A DNA stretch of 64,000 bases from CAYYYP01 sp964475985 (GTDB lineage: Bacteria > Bdellovibrionota > UBA1018 > CAYHWW01): NCBI GenBank assembly GCA_964475985.1, contig CAYYYP010000007.1, positions 42,802-106,801 on the forward strand, in the 5' to 3' direction. Below, piece by piece: positions 53,330 through 61,610 of this stretch. Position 1 is the first letter of the stretch. Every line of letters starts with the position of its first letter. Both the position numbers and the translations under genes were made by a program. The notes under the pieces are model-generated. The model saw nothing but the letters and a program-made list of their open reading frames with translations. It had not been told where the DNA came from and searched no databases.

Positions 53330-54337
53330 ATGATTTTAAGCTCAGAATTGAATTTAACTTTAAGGCCCATGCAGTATCCCCAGTTTTTTGCGCTTTATAA
53401 AGATTCGATTAAAAACATTTGGACCACCGACGAACTCGACTTTTCCATCGACTACCAGCATCTGAGAGATCGCATCGACCCTCGGGAAGGCCATATGATC
53501 AAACGGCTCGTGGCCTTTTTTGCCACGGCCGACAACTTAGTGGCCCATAATCTGGTGCTCAATTTCTACAAACACGTCAATTCGCCGGAATTCCGCATGT
53601 TCCTGGGCAAACAGTTGTTTGACGAAATGTTGCATGTCGAAGCCTATTTGCTTTTGGTGGACAATTACATTCCCGATGTTGCGGAGCGGACGGCGGCCTT
53701 TGATGCTTACAAGAGCATCCCTTCGGTTAAGGCCAAGGCTGATTTCTGTTTTAAGTACATGGATTCTATTGAGACCATTGACCGCTTGGATACCGATGAG
53801 AAGCGTGCCCAGTTCGTAGAGAATCTCATTTGTTTTGCGGCCTGCGTAGAAGGTTTGTTTTTCTTTGGTTCCTTTGCCTACGTTTACTTTTTAAGGAATA
53901 ACGGGCTTTTGCCTGGTTTAGCGGCGGCCACGAATTGGATTTTCCGCGACGAAACCATGCATATTGAAGCTGCCATGTCGGCGCTGAAGGTCATTCGTGA
54001 AGAATATCCCCAGCTCTTTAATCAGGCCTTAGAACTTAGGGTCGATAGCATGATTCGTGAGGCCATCGATGTGGAAATGGCTTTTTGTGAAGATGCTCTG
54101 CAATTAGGAGTGAGTGGCATTTCCCCTAAAATGATGCGCCAGTATTTGGAATACGTGGCCGATAGCCGCTTTACGCAGCTGGGCTACGCAAAACGGTTTT
54201 TTGCAAAAAACCCATTTCCATTTATGGTTCTTCAAGACGTGCAGTCCCTCACAAACTTTTTTGAAAAGCGCGTGACGGAATATCAAAAGGGTTTTGAAAA
54301 ATCCGCCGCCAACGTTGCCTTTGACGAGGCGTTCTAA
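53330..54337 (+). CDS. nrdB: Class I ribonucleoside-diphosphate reductase, beta subunit
   Basis: A 335-residue radical-generating subunit. Diiron ligands: D in FFATADNLVAHNL near 67, E and H in DEMLHVEAYLLL near 100, E in CVEGLFFFGSF near 178 and E/H in FRDETMHIEA near 210. The tyrosine in EMLHVEAY occupies the position of the radical tyrosine (E. coli Y122), so a tyrosyl-radical enzyme is expected. Ribosome site AGGAGA. In operon with nrdA. Confidence 0.95.
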   Translation: MILSSELNLTLRPMQYPQFFALYKDSIKNIWTTDELDFSIDYQHLRDRIDPREGHMIKRLVAFFATADNLVAHNLVLNFYKHVNSPEFRMFLGKQLFDEMLHVEAYLLLVDNYIPDVAERTAAFDAYKSIPSVKAKADFCFKYMDSIETIDRLDTDEKRAQFVENLICFAACVEGLFFFGSFAYVYFLRNNGLLPGLAAATNWIFRDETMHIEAAMSALKVIREEYPQLFNQALELRVDSMIREAIDVEMAFCEDALQLGVSGISPKMMRQYLEYVADSRFTQLGYAKRFFAKNPFPFMVLQDVQSLTNFFEKRVTEYQKGFEKSAANVAFDEAF

Positions 54338-54686
54338 ACTTCTAAAAATTAGACCCGCTTTGGCCCTGAGGTTCCTTTCGCACCGCTATAACGCGGGGAA
54401 ATGTCCTAGTTCGGTGTCAAATGAGTCCCAAAACCATGGAATATAGGCCTAAAATCCTGGCACTCCCTTTGCTTTACTAGAAGGCATAGGGGAGTCCTAG
54501 AATTCAGGATCCGGCACCGCACCTGCAAAACCTCAAACCCGCAAAGTCTCAAGGATGAGATCCAAAACTTTCACTTAGAATGAGTGAAGTGGGCAAGGGG
54601 GGCGGCAGGGTGCGGTGTCGAACACCTAAGACCACCCCTAAATAAAATCTATGTATTAAGCCTAGGAAATAAGTAACCCTAGGAAT
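54338..54686. other. 349-bp intergenic region without a supported gene
   Basis: After nrdB and before an EamA gene. It holds an imperfect palindrome (CTTTCACT-tagaatg-AGTGAAG, about 54569-54591), and a direct repeat of CCTAGGAA-type sequence just before the next gene. No ORF, tRNA or clear terminator is visible. It might contain a small RNA or a decayed gene. Confidence 0.4.
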
Positions 54687-55634
54687 ATGAAGCCAAAAAC
54701 CCAAGCCGCAGGAATTTTATTTACGCTGATCTTTGTGTTCATTGCGGCCGTGCGGGAAATCTATTTTTCGGTGGTGTTGCACCAGATCGATACCTTCGTT
54801 CTGATCGTACTGGTTTTTTCCATGACGACCGTGCTTTTTTCATTGCTGCAAGTCACTAGACTACCCGTAGCTATAGAAACTGTTCGGAGAAATCTGAAGT
54901 GGGTGGCCGCAAATAACGTAGCCACAGCCGTAATGTGGATCACGTTTCTTTATTCCCTGCATTTCATTGAGCCAGCGGTAGGTTCTTCCATCAACAGCGC
55001 CGTGGGTCCCATCATCAGTCTGGCGTTAGGTTCGTTTCTCATCCAAGGTTTTGTTGTGAGAAGGCAGGACGTCATTATCTCCCTAGCAATTTTGGCGACG
55101 ATTGGTTTTCTCATGATGACTACCCTTAGTGATACTCCAACGGATGACCGTCATCACATGGAGACCCTTTTTGGACTGTTGCTCTGCATTTTAAGTGGAG
55201 TGGCAACGGTGCTCTCCACGGTACTCTCGAAAAAAATGTCCATGAACGGAATGACCCCTTCACTTCTCATGGCTACCAGATTTTATGTGATCATCGGCGT
55301 CTCCGTGCTCTGGATCATCGTGCGCGGGGAGCCCGTGGCCTTAACGTCACATCAATATTTTCAGTTGTTAGGTATTTCGTTGGGCGGAATTATCCTTCCC
55401 CTCTATAGCCTTCAAATGGGCATCGTACGGTCCGATGTAAACATCACGACTATGCTTTTAGCTACGGGCCCATTGGTTACGTTTATGTTGCAGCAGGTGA
55501 TGGGCACCCATAAGTTTTCTTCCGGTAGCCTTACGGGGATTGGCTTTGCGGTGTTGTTAGTGATTTCAGGTGTAGTGCTAAGGGCGCGGAGGGCTAAGCG
55601 CGACGTACCAGCCGTTAATGAAGCGATCCCCTAG
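54687..55634 (+). CDS. EamA-family (DMT superfamily) permease
   Basis: A 315-residue membrane protein with about ten hydrophobic segments arranged as two five-helix EamA repeats. The first repeat includes LKWVAANNVATAVMWITFLYSLHFIEPAVGSSINSAVGPIISL (about 70-113) and the second GIILPLYSLQMGIVRSDVNITTMLLATGPLVTFMLQQVMGTHKFS (about 232-276). These are typical drug/metabolite exporters of unknown specificity. It overlaps the convergent SDR gene by 20 bases. Confidence 0.82.
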   Translation: MKPKTQAAGILFTLIFVFIAAVREIYFSVVLHQIDTFVLIVLVFSMTTVLFSLLQVTRLPVAIETVRRNLKWVAANNVATAVMWITFLYSLHFIEPAVGSSINSAVGPIISLALGSFLIQGFVVRRQDVIISLAILATIGFLMMTTLSDTPTDDRHHMETLFGLLLCILSGVATVLSTVLSKKMSMNGMTPSLLMATRFYVIIGVSVLWIIVRGEPVALTSHQYFQLLGISLGGIILPLYSLQMGIVRSDVNITTMLLATGPLVTFMLQQVMGTHKFSSGSLTGIGFAVLLVISGVVLRARRAKRDVPAVNEAIP

Positions 55635-56304
55635 GGATGACGACTTCCAAAAAAGGCTCGGTTTGATCGGAAAGCTGTTGCATGATTTTTTGCGCGACGG
55701 TTTTCGGGTCAAGGAATGTCTTAAGGGTATCTGAAGGGAGATTCGTTTTTTCCCAAAACTCCGTGCGCATGCCGCCTGGGCAGAAGAGAGAAACGCGAAT
55801 GGGGGAGTTCGGGGAGAGCCCCTTGCCTAAAGCCCTGGTAAAGGACACTTGCGCGGCTTTGGTTGCAGCATAAATAGTTTCGGTCGGTTTAGGTGAGTCT
55901 GAAAGTCCCGTGGTGGAGGCTACGGTAACGAACTGGCTTTCCCGGTCGTGACGTTTCATATGATTCCAAACCCAGTGGGCAATGAGGAGTGGATTTCGCA
56001 AATTGATATCCGCCATGGAAAGAATTTCGGTGGGTGTAAATTCAGAAAATTCTTTTTGAATGATGAAGCCTGAGACCCAAAGAAAGCGATTGATGATGAG
56101 TGCGTTTTCTCGTTCTAGCTTTTCAAGGTTAGAGAGGAATGAATTTACGCCGTGCGGGCCATCAAGGTTTGCGAGGTCGCAGGTGGCGGTGGTGCTTGAT
56201 GCAGACCGTCCGACGGCCATGACTTGCCAGCCGTTTTCGGTGTGGAGGTCTGTGAGGTTTTTACCTAGGCCACGTGTGCCTCCGAGGATGAGTGCGGTTT
56301 TCAT
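55615..56304 (-). CDS. SDR-family oxidoreductase
   Basis: A 229-residue Rossmann-fold NAD(P)-dependent short-chain dehydrogenase. LILGGTRGLGKNLTDLH (GxxxGxG at residues 8-14), NRFLWVSGFI near 72, VASTTGLSDSPKPTETIYAATKAA near 125 with the catalytic Ser and YxxxK pair, and FCPGGMRTEF near 170. Substrate unknown. No obvious operon partner upstream; a G-rich tract and an IS481 element lie beyond its start. Confidence 0.88.
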   Translation of the reverse strand: MKTALILGGTRGLGKNLTDLHTENGWQVMAVGRSASSTTATCDLANLDGPHGVNSFLSNLEKLERENALIINRFLWVSGFIIQKEFSEFTPTEILSMADINLRNPLLIAHWVWNHMKRHDRESQFVTVASTTGLSDSPKPTETIYAATKAAQVSFTRALGKGLSPNSPIRVSLFCPGGMRTEFWEKTNLPSDTLKTFLDPKTVAQKIMQQLSDQTEPFLEVVIPRGSLH

Positions 56305-56319
56305 GGGAGTAGGTATAGC

Positions 56320-56357
56320 GGGTGGGGGAGGGGTGGGGCAAGGGGGGGGGGAAGGGG
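56320..56357 (+). other. G-run tract, potential G-quadruplex
   Basis: Consecutive runs GGG, GGGGG, GGGG, GGGG, then a run of ten G and another GGGG, separated by one to three bases, between the SDR start (56304) and the left end of the IS481 element (about 56384). It meets the usual G4 motif definition on the plus strand. Confidence 0.7.
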
Positions 56358-56383
56358 ATACTCCTAGGGTCCAACCAGGCTAG

Positions 56384-56418
56384 ATAGGTGACATTTTTGC
56401 CAGAGGACATGGGTGACA
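56384..56418 (+). repeat. Left terminal repeat pair of IS481-family element
   Basis: ATAGGTGACA at 56384-56393 and GGACATGGGTGACA at 56405-56418, in the same direction and offset by 25 bases. Confidence 0.65.
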
Positions 56419-56445
56419 CTAACTTGGGAGCACGGAGGATGGTCT

Positions 56446-57630
56446 GTGCCCTGGAAAAAGAGAAGTCACTTGGACGAGAGAATGAATTTTATTGTACGTG
56501 TGCAGTCAGGGGAGAAGGTAACAGATCTTTGCAAAGAGTTTGGCATCTCCAGAAAGACTGCTTATAAATTTATAGGTCGCTATGAGAAGCATGGGCCCTC
56601 TGGTCTTCACGATGTTTCGCGTCGACCTAATTACAGTCCTCATCAAACGCCTGAAGCGATAAAGGGTCTGATACTAAGTACAAAACAAGACAAACCCACT
56701 TGGGGTGCAAGCAAGATTCGAGAGTGGCTTTTACGTAAAAATCCAGATCTCAAAATTCCTTCTCGATTTACGGTTCATGAGATCCTCAATAAATATAACT
56801 TAGTTAGTCATAGACTTCAGGGTCGGCGCAAGGATGCCTCCAGCTTTTTTCAAACTCCGGTGAGATCAAGTTCGCGAGCCAATGAAGTTTGGTGTGCCGA
56901 CTTCAAGGGGCAGTTTCAAATGGGTAATCATCGTTACTGTTACCCACTCACGATCACCGATCACTTCAGTCGTTATGTGATCGCATGTGAATCGCTAGAG
57001 GATACTAAGGGTGCTGGAGCGCTCCCGGGCTTTGAGGCTGCATTCGTTGAATACGGACTGCCCGACGCAATCCTTACTGACAACGGGGCACCATTTGCCA
57101 GCTGCGGAATTTTAGGACTCAGTCGCCTGTCAGTTTGGTGGATGAGACTTGGAATAAAACTTCATAGAATTGTACCAGGTCATCCCGAGCAGAACGGAAG
57201 GCATGAACGAATGCATTTGACTCTGAAGCTTGAAACGACCAGGCCTGCTGGAGCAAATCTTTTTCAACAACAAGAGAAATTCGACAATTTTCGAGCGCTT
57301 TTTAATGATGAACGTCCACACGAGGCACTGGATATGAAAGTTCCCTCGGATTTCTATCAACCCTCTGGCGTGCCGTTTCCTAAAGAGTTACCAGAGCTTC
57401 AATATCCGTTGCATGATTCAGCGAAAATGGTGGGCGGCAACGGAACGCTTAAGTTCGGAAAGTTCGCATTCCACCTGGGCGAGGCTTTGTCCTATCAAAC
57501 TGTAGGTATCAGAGAGGAAGACACAGGCCTATGGAGAGTAAGTTTTATGGATTTAGATCTCGGACTTTATGACGGAGACGAGAAGAAATTTAAACCCTTT
57601 AAAAACCCCAGGCAACCATCCTTGGGGTAA
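56446..57630 (+). CDS. IS481-family DDE transposase
   Basis: About 394 residues. GTG start at 56446, preceded by GGAGG, giving the family-typical MPWKKRSHLDERMNF beginning; the frame is open a little further upstream (56413) but lacks that fit. A helix-turn-helix (DLCKEFGISRKTAYKFIGRY) is near residue 28. The catalytic triad: D in EVWCADFKGQF near 158, D in ILTDNGAPF near 214, and E in GHPEQNGRHERM near 260. No frameshift or premature stop, so it may be active. Confidence 0.92.
   Translation: MPWKKRSHLDERMNFIVRVQSGEKVTDLCKEFGISRKTAYKFIGRYEKHGPSGLHDVSRRPNYSPHQTPEAIKGLILSTKQDKPTWGASKIREWLLRKNPDLKIPSRFTVHEILNKYNLVSHRLQGRRKDASSFFQTPVRSSSRANEVWCADFKGQFQMGNHRYCYPLTITDHFSRYVIACESLEDTKGAGALPGFEAAFVEYGLPDAILTDNGAPFASCGILGLSRLSVWWMRLGIKLHRIVPGHPEQNGRHERMHLTLKLETTRPAGANLFQQQEKFDNFRALFNDERPHEALDMKVPSDFYQPSGVPFPKELPELQYPLHDSAKMVGGNGTLKFGKFAFHLGEALSYQTVGIREEDTGLWRVSFMDLDLGLYDGDEKKFKPFKNPRQPSLG
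57601..57628 (-). terminator. Possible minus-strand intrinsic terminator inside IS end
   Basis: Reading the minus strand, ACCCCA...TGGGGT with GG/CC and one bulge forms a stem, followed by TTTTT (57601-57605). It could stop antisense transcription into the transposase gene. Confidence 0.35.
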
Positions 57631-57634
57631 AAAA

Positions 57635-57674
57635 TGTCACCCATGTCCCCTTACTAATCTGTCACCTATGTCCC
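57635..57674 (-). repeat. Right terminal repeat pair of IS481-family element
   Basis: TGTCACCCATGTCCC at 57635-57649 and TGTCACCTATGTCCC at 57660-57674 are the inverse counterparts of the left motifs, again offset by 25 bases. Confidence 0.65.
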
Positions 57675-58158
57675 TTGTTGCACAAATTGAACTGCACAAC
57701 CAAATGACTTTTTGTATGGTCCCATTAGGACAGGAAACTCATTTGTATCTCAGGCGGAGATCCCAACGCGTCTTGAACAAGCTTCGCCAACAGCCGAATA
57801 ATATCCTGATTGTTGTTGCTTCAGATGCCCCGAGCGCTTTTCCTGCAGCTACTGCTGAACCTAAATCTTTGCCTTTTGTACTGCTTCCAACTCAAATTCT
57901 TGTGAAAACTTTCTCCTCTTTTCGTTCCCTATGGGACACTGGTCTATGCTACCACTTTGTGTCCTCAAATCGGAGAAGGGGCAGACATTCTTGCTGATCA
58001 ATGGCGAGTTTGCCATATTTTTAGGAAATAAAAGATTACATAAATAATGTTTCTAGTTAAAAACCAACTGATTGGGTCGGTAGATGATATTATTCATTGT
58101 TTGGAGAGCTGATGGCTTTTACCAGGTAGTTCCGATCGTCAAAATTGGAGCGTGAAAA
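57675..58158. other. 484-bp region without a supported gene, edge of AT-rich island
   Basis: An open frame continues from the IS end to 57997, but its codons match no family. The region up to about 58000 has ordinary composition and then turns AT-rich. It may be a remnant of the gene into which the IS inserted, or the promoter of the MFS gene. GGAG lies just before the MFS start. Confidence 0.4.
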
Positions 58159-59343
58159 TTGATTAGGTCAAAAACTGAAAAAACGTTAATTCTGGTGATT
58201 TTAGTAACCTTAGTATCCCTTGCGACCGTGGCTACGGATCTGTACATTCCTTCAATTCCTTTAGTCGCTAAATCATTTCGTACTAGTATAAATACTGCTC
58301 AGCTTTCACTTAGTTCCTACATGTTTGGATTTGCTCTCTCCACGTTTCTGAGTGGATTTGTTTCTGATCATATTGGTATCAGAAAAACTCTTCTAGGGGG
58401 TCTGGGGGTTTTTATACTTGCTAGTGTAATATGTTTTATCTCTACTTCAATTGAAGTTTTAATTTCCGCCAGATTTTTGCAAGCATTGGGAGGTTGCTGC
58501 ACCACGGTGTTAACTCGTCTCTTAGTTAGGCGAATGTTTCCAGCTGAGGAACAAATCAATGCATTAAGCTGGTTAACTACTGGCCTGTGCATTGCCTCAG
58601 CACTTGCACCTGTCTTAGGGAGCGCAATAGCAGCAGAATTAAATTGGAAAATAGATTTTATCTTGCTCGCTGTTATTGGCTTAGTTTTATTTTTTGTATG
58701 CTCAATTTGGCTGAAAAATTATGAAGAGACGACTAACCTAAACCATTTGACCTCTAAAAATATACTTTGGGAAATTATAAGAAATAAAATTTTTATAAAA
58801 TACACATTAGTTATTAGTCTCTCATGGGCTGCATACTTCAGTTTTATCGTCAGCTCTGCAAATATTTTTCAGATTATTTTTGAAAATACTATATTAGAAT
58901 ATGGGTACTTAATGATGTTATTTAGCGCAATTGAGGTTGTGGGATCTACTGTAGCTAGGTGGCTGAATAATCGTTTGAGTCCGAATTTTATCGTGTTTGT
59001 GACAAGCGCTGTAGTTTTTCTTGTAGGACTGTCATCAACTCTGTTTTCTTTAAATGGTAAACTCACAGAACTAACTATGAGTTTACATTTTTCTATCGCA
59101 ATTTTTGCAATTGGAATTCTTATGCCCTATTGCCAATTCCTAACCCTTAATCTTTTCCCTTCATTTTCGGGTACTGCCATGGCAATTTTCTACACTGTGG
59201 AAATGGTCGTCGGAGGTGTCGCAAGTGTTTTAGTATCGTTAATCTCATCCGATTCAATATTCGCTACTTCTTTCGTATGCCTAATATGTGGTTGTGGGAT
59301 GATACTGCTTACGTGTTCTGAATTTAAAAAAAACACCATTTAA
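58159..59343 (+). CDS. MFS exporter of the Bcr/CflA drug-resistance type
   Basis: A 394-residue membrane transporter with about 12 hydrophobic segments. TTG start at 58159 with GGAG eight bases before it. The beginning ATDLYIPSIPLVAKSFRTS, then LSGFVSDHIGIRKTLLGG near 73 and RFLQALGGCCTTVLTRLLVRRMF near 107, match the Bcr/CflA subfamily, which pumps drugs or small metabolites by proton antiport. Visibly AT-rich with different codon use from the chromosome upstream, so probably acquired. It converges on the M24 gene 10 bp downstream. Confidence 0.85.
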   Translation: MIRSKTEKTLILVILVTLVSLATVATDLYIPSIPLVAKSFRTSINTAQLSLSSYMFGFALSTFLSGFVSDHIGIRKTLLGGLGVFILASVICFISTSIEVLISARFLQALGGCCTTVLTRLLVRRMFPAEEQINALSWLTTGLCIASALAPVLGSAIAAELNWKIDFILLAVIGLVLFFVCSIWLKNYEETTNLNHLTSKNILWEIIRNKIFIKYTLVISLSWAAYFSFIVSSANIFQIIFENTILEYGYLMMLFSAIEVVGSTVARWLNNRLSPNFIVFVTSAVVFLVGLSSTLFSLNGKLTELTMSLHFSIAIFAIGILMPYCQFLTLNLFPSFSGTAMAIFYTVEMVVGGVASVLVSLISSDSIFATSFVCLICGCGMILLTCSEFKKNTI

Positions 59344-59353
59344 AAAGTCTCAA

Positions 59354-60025
59354 CTACCTAAGAATATCTTCATAAAATGCCCCAATTCCATTGTTCGAAT
59401 CTATTATATGGACCTCTAAGACCCAAAGACCACCAGTGGGATGAAATTTGACTGCGGACAACGGTCCCGAAAATATCGTTTTATGAGGGAACTCTCCAAT
59501 GCGGTGTCCATCATCCTCCTTTACCAAAGAATAATTTCGCTTCTCAGCTTCATTTTCCAACCATTTGTATAGTTGATCTCCGGTGACTTGAGATGATGCC
59601 CAATGGTTACGTGCTAATCGAAACAAGCTTCTCGCCGCTTCAGCGCAGTCTAAATATATCTTATTGTTTCCTATTACGAATGTATTCCCTACGTCACCTT
59701 CGTATTCAATTTGGCCCAGGGTTTGCCAAGTTGGTCCAATATCGATAAAAAAAATATCATTTTGATTTAGTCGTTTTGTGGCGTCTGGCGGAGCTAAGTA
59801 AGGTAAAATAGTATTTTCAGCAAATCGTACTATTGGCCTATGCCATGATCGTTTAGAGCCCATTTCTATGAGCAATTTAGTTACAAGCTGGACTGCTTCC
59901 ATCTCGTTCAACCCAGGTACGATTGCAGCTGATATTGAGTTTAATGCATTCCAAGATTTGATCTGCGCCTGTAAAAGCTCAGAAATATTAAATTTTGGAT
60001 CCGTATTCTCAATTTCTTTTTTCAA
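59354..60025 (-). CDS. M24-family metallopeptidase-like (Xaa-Pro aminopeptidase fold)
   Basis: A 223-residue protein, TTG start with GAGGTG before it. Candidate metal ligands of the pita-bread fold: D in FFIDIGPTWQTLG near 94, D in EYEGDVGNTFV near 108, H in DDGHRIGEFPHK near 173, E in WVLEVHIID near 203 and E in AFYEDIL near 219. All five positions are filled, so it may be a functional peptidase or a related pseudoenzyme. It lacks the usual N-terminal domain of aminopeptidase P. AT-rich. Divergent from the FAD gene, with an inverted repeat between. Confidence 0.75.
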   Translation of the reverse strand: MKKEIENTDPKFNISELLQAQIKSWNALNSISAAIVPGLNEMEAVQLVTKLLIEMGSKRSWHRPIVRFAENTILPYLAPPDATKRLNQNDIFFIDIGPTWQTLGQIEYEGDVGNTFVIGNNKIYLDCAEAARSLFRLARNHWASSQVTGDQLYKWLENEAEKRNYSLVKEDDGHRIGEFPHKTIFSGPLSAVKFHPTGGLWVLEVHIIDSNNGIGAFYEDILR

Positions 60026-60036
60026 ATTTCACCTCA

Positions 60037-60061
60037 ATATCAAAAGTTTAATACTTGATAT
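60037..60061. promoter_or_regulatory. Inverted repeat in divergent M24-FAD promoter region
   Basis: ATATCAA (60037-60043) and TTGATAT (60055-60061), with further partial match inward. Located in the 73-bp space between two divergent starts, where it could be an operator for both. Confidence 0.4.
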
Positions 60062-60098
60062 ATTCTATTTATTATAGCAAAGTGACCGCGGAGTTTTC

Positions 60099-61610
60099 AT
60101 GAAATTAGTAATTTTAGGCTGTGGTTCGAGTGGAATATTCGTCCTATCCTGTATTGCCGAGAATGTTAGCAGAAATGAGGAATTTCGAAATTCTATTTCC
60201 TCGATTACCATCATTAATGAAAAATCTCTAATCGGAGATCAGGGATCATTTGGCAATGTATCTGATTCCTTTATACTAAATACTAGTAATTTATCTCTGG
60301 ATCCAATTTTGCCTAAATGGAAAAAGTTCAGAGATGAAAAAATGTCTGGTAAAAGTAGCTACCGATTAGCTCACTACTCTAAGCGTGCTGATTTTGGAGC
60401 ATTTCTATCTCATTTGCTGGAGTGTAGCATTACACAAATTCGGCGCTATATTACTCTGGAGATAAAAATTGCAACTGTGATGGCAGTCAATTATGGAGCA
60501 TCCAGTATTGAGGTTTTAGCTAGTGGGAATGTTTTAACTGCAGATAAAATTATTATGTGTCTTGGTAATGGCCGACAGCGCAGTAAGTCATCAAATGCAG
60601 TTGGCCCTTTATTTGATATTTATTCTACAGATCTAAAATGTGTTTCATCCGAGGAATCAATTGGCATAGTAGGTGCCGGCCTGCGTGCGGTGGATTGCCT
60701 TAGGGCACTCTATGATTTGGGTCATAAAGGCCCGATCCATATAGCTTCACATTCTGGTAGACTGCCTCGAATACAGCCAATCCCTTCTATGGAAACTTTT
60801 GAGAACATTTCATCAGAAAAAATATTGGGGAAGTTTATAAAGAATCCCATTTCGTTACAGGTGCTTTGGAATGCCTTAAAGATGGACTTTGCATTGAATG
60901 ATATCGATCTAAACTCCATAAAGGAGATTTTAGACACGAGTCCTACAAACTGCGAAAACTGGTCTCAAGAGCTTAACCAAGCCGAATTTGGTAATAGACT
61001 CTGGTATCAACGAATTTTCTTTTTAACTTCATATATGGAAGAAATATGGCAGTACGTTTCCCCAAAAAGTAAGAAAAATTTTATCACGCACTTACGTGAT
61101 AGGTGGATGTCCAACATAATTGGAATTCCGGTTGAAAATGGAAAGGTCATTGAGAAACTATTTAAAAGTAAACAACTTTCGATTCATCCGGATTATATTG
61201 AATGTCGCCGGAGCAGTTCAAGTAAAAAATTTCGATATGAAATTTTATGTAGAAAAGCAGAGCCAATTGGCATTAATCACATTATCGATGCGACTCCCTT
61301 TGGGATAGACGGTGGCACTTTGTCGCCATTGATTTGTTCATTAAGTCAGAATAGCACTGTCAAGTTTACCGCCTTTGGAATTATCGATTGTGATTGGAGT
61401 ACACGCCAAGCATTGGATGCGCATGGGAAGATTCTAAATGGGTTTTACTGTGTAGGCGAATTTTCGTTGGGTCCAAATCTCGTTCCCAGCTCCATAGAAA
61501 GCAATTTGAGAATGGCCAACTTAGCTGTTTCAGATATTGTGGGAAAAACGTCTAGTAACTATATACCTTTGATTAAAAAAGAAAAAATTCCTGAACAGCA
61601 TTACGCATGA
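60099..61610 (+). CDS. FAD/NAD(P)-binding protein (PF13454-like)
   Basis: A 503-residue flavoprotein-like protein. N-terminus KLVILGCGSSGIFVLSCIAEN (GxGxxG dinucleotide-binding fold), and a second SIGIVGAGLRAVDCLRALYDLG near 188, with FYCVGEFSLGPNLVPSSIESNLRMANLAV at the C-terminus closing the FAD site. Resembles the NAD_binding_9 group, often linked with amino-acid or secondary metabolism; the reaction is unknown. GGAG precedes the ATG. AT-rich. Its stop overlaps the kinase start as ATGA, so the two are translationally coupled. Confidence 0.75.
   Translation: MKLVILGCGSSGIFVLSCIAENVSRNEEFRNSISSITIINEKSLIGDQGSFGNVSDSFILNTSNLSLDPILPKWKKFRDEKMSGKSSYRLAHYSKRADFGAFLSHLLECSITQIRRYITLEIKIATVMAVNYGASSIEVLASGNVLTADKIIMCLGNGRQRSKSSNAVGPLFDIYSTDLKCVSSEESIGIVGAGLRAVDCLRALYDLGHKGPIHIASHSGRLPRIQPIPSMETFENISSEKILGKFIKNPISLQVLWNALKMDFALNDIDLNSIKEILDTSPTNCENWSQELNQAEFGNRLWYQRIFFLTSYMEEIWQYVSPKSKKNFITHLRDRWMSNIIGIPVENGKVIEKLFKSKQLSIHPDYIECRRSSSSKKFRYEILCRKAEPIGINHIIDATPFGIDGGTLSPLICSLSQNSTVKFTAFGIIDCDWSTRQALDAHGKILNGFYCVGEFSLGPNLVPSSIESNLRMANLAVSDIVGKTSSNYIPLIKKEKIPEQHYA

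Larger units (their letters stand above)
56384..57674 (+). mobile_element. IS481-family insertion sequence
   Basis: An intact element of about 1.29 kb. The ends carry related GGGACATRGGTGACA-type motifs in inverse orientation, two at each end with the same 25-base offset (see the two repeat entries). The transposase is intact. The exact boundaries are uncertain, because the outer left motif matches the right one only from ATAGGTGACA on, and I see no target-site duplication. Confidence 0.75.

Noticed and set aside
57569..57997. Plus-strand open frame across the IS end
   Set aside because: Overlaps the transposase end and the IS terminal repeats; the protein has no recognisable family features and no ribosome site, so probably chance or a relic.
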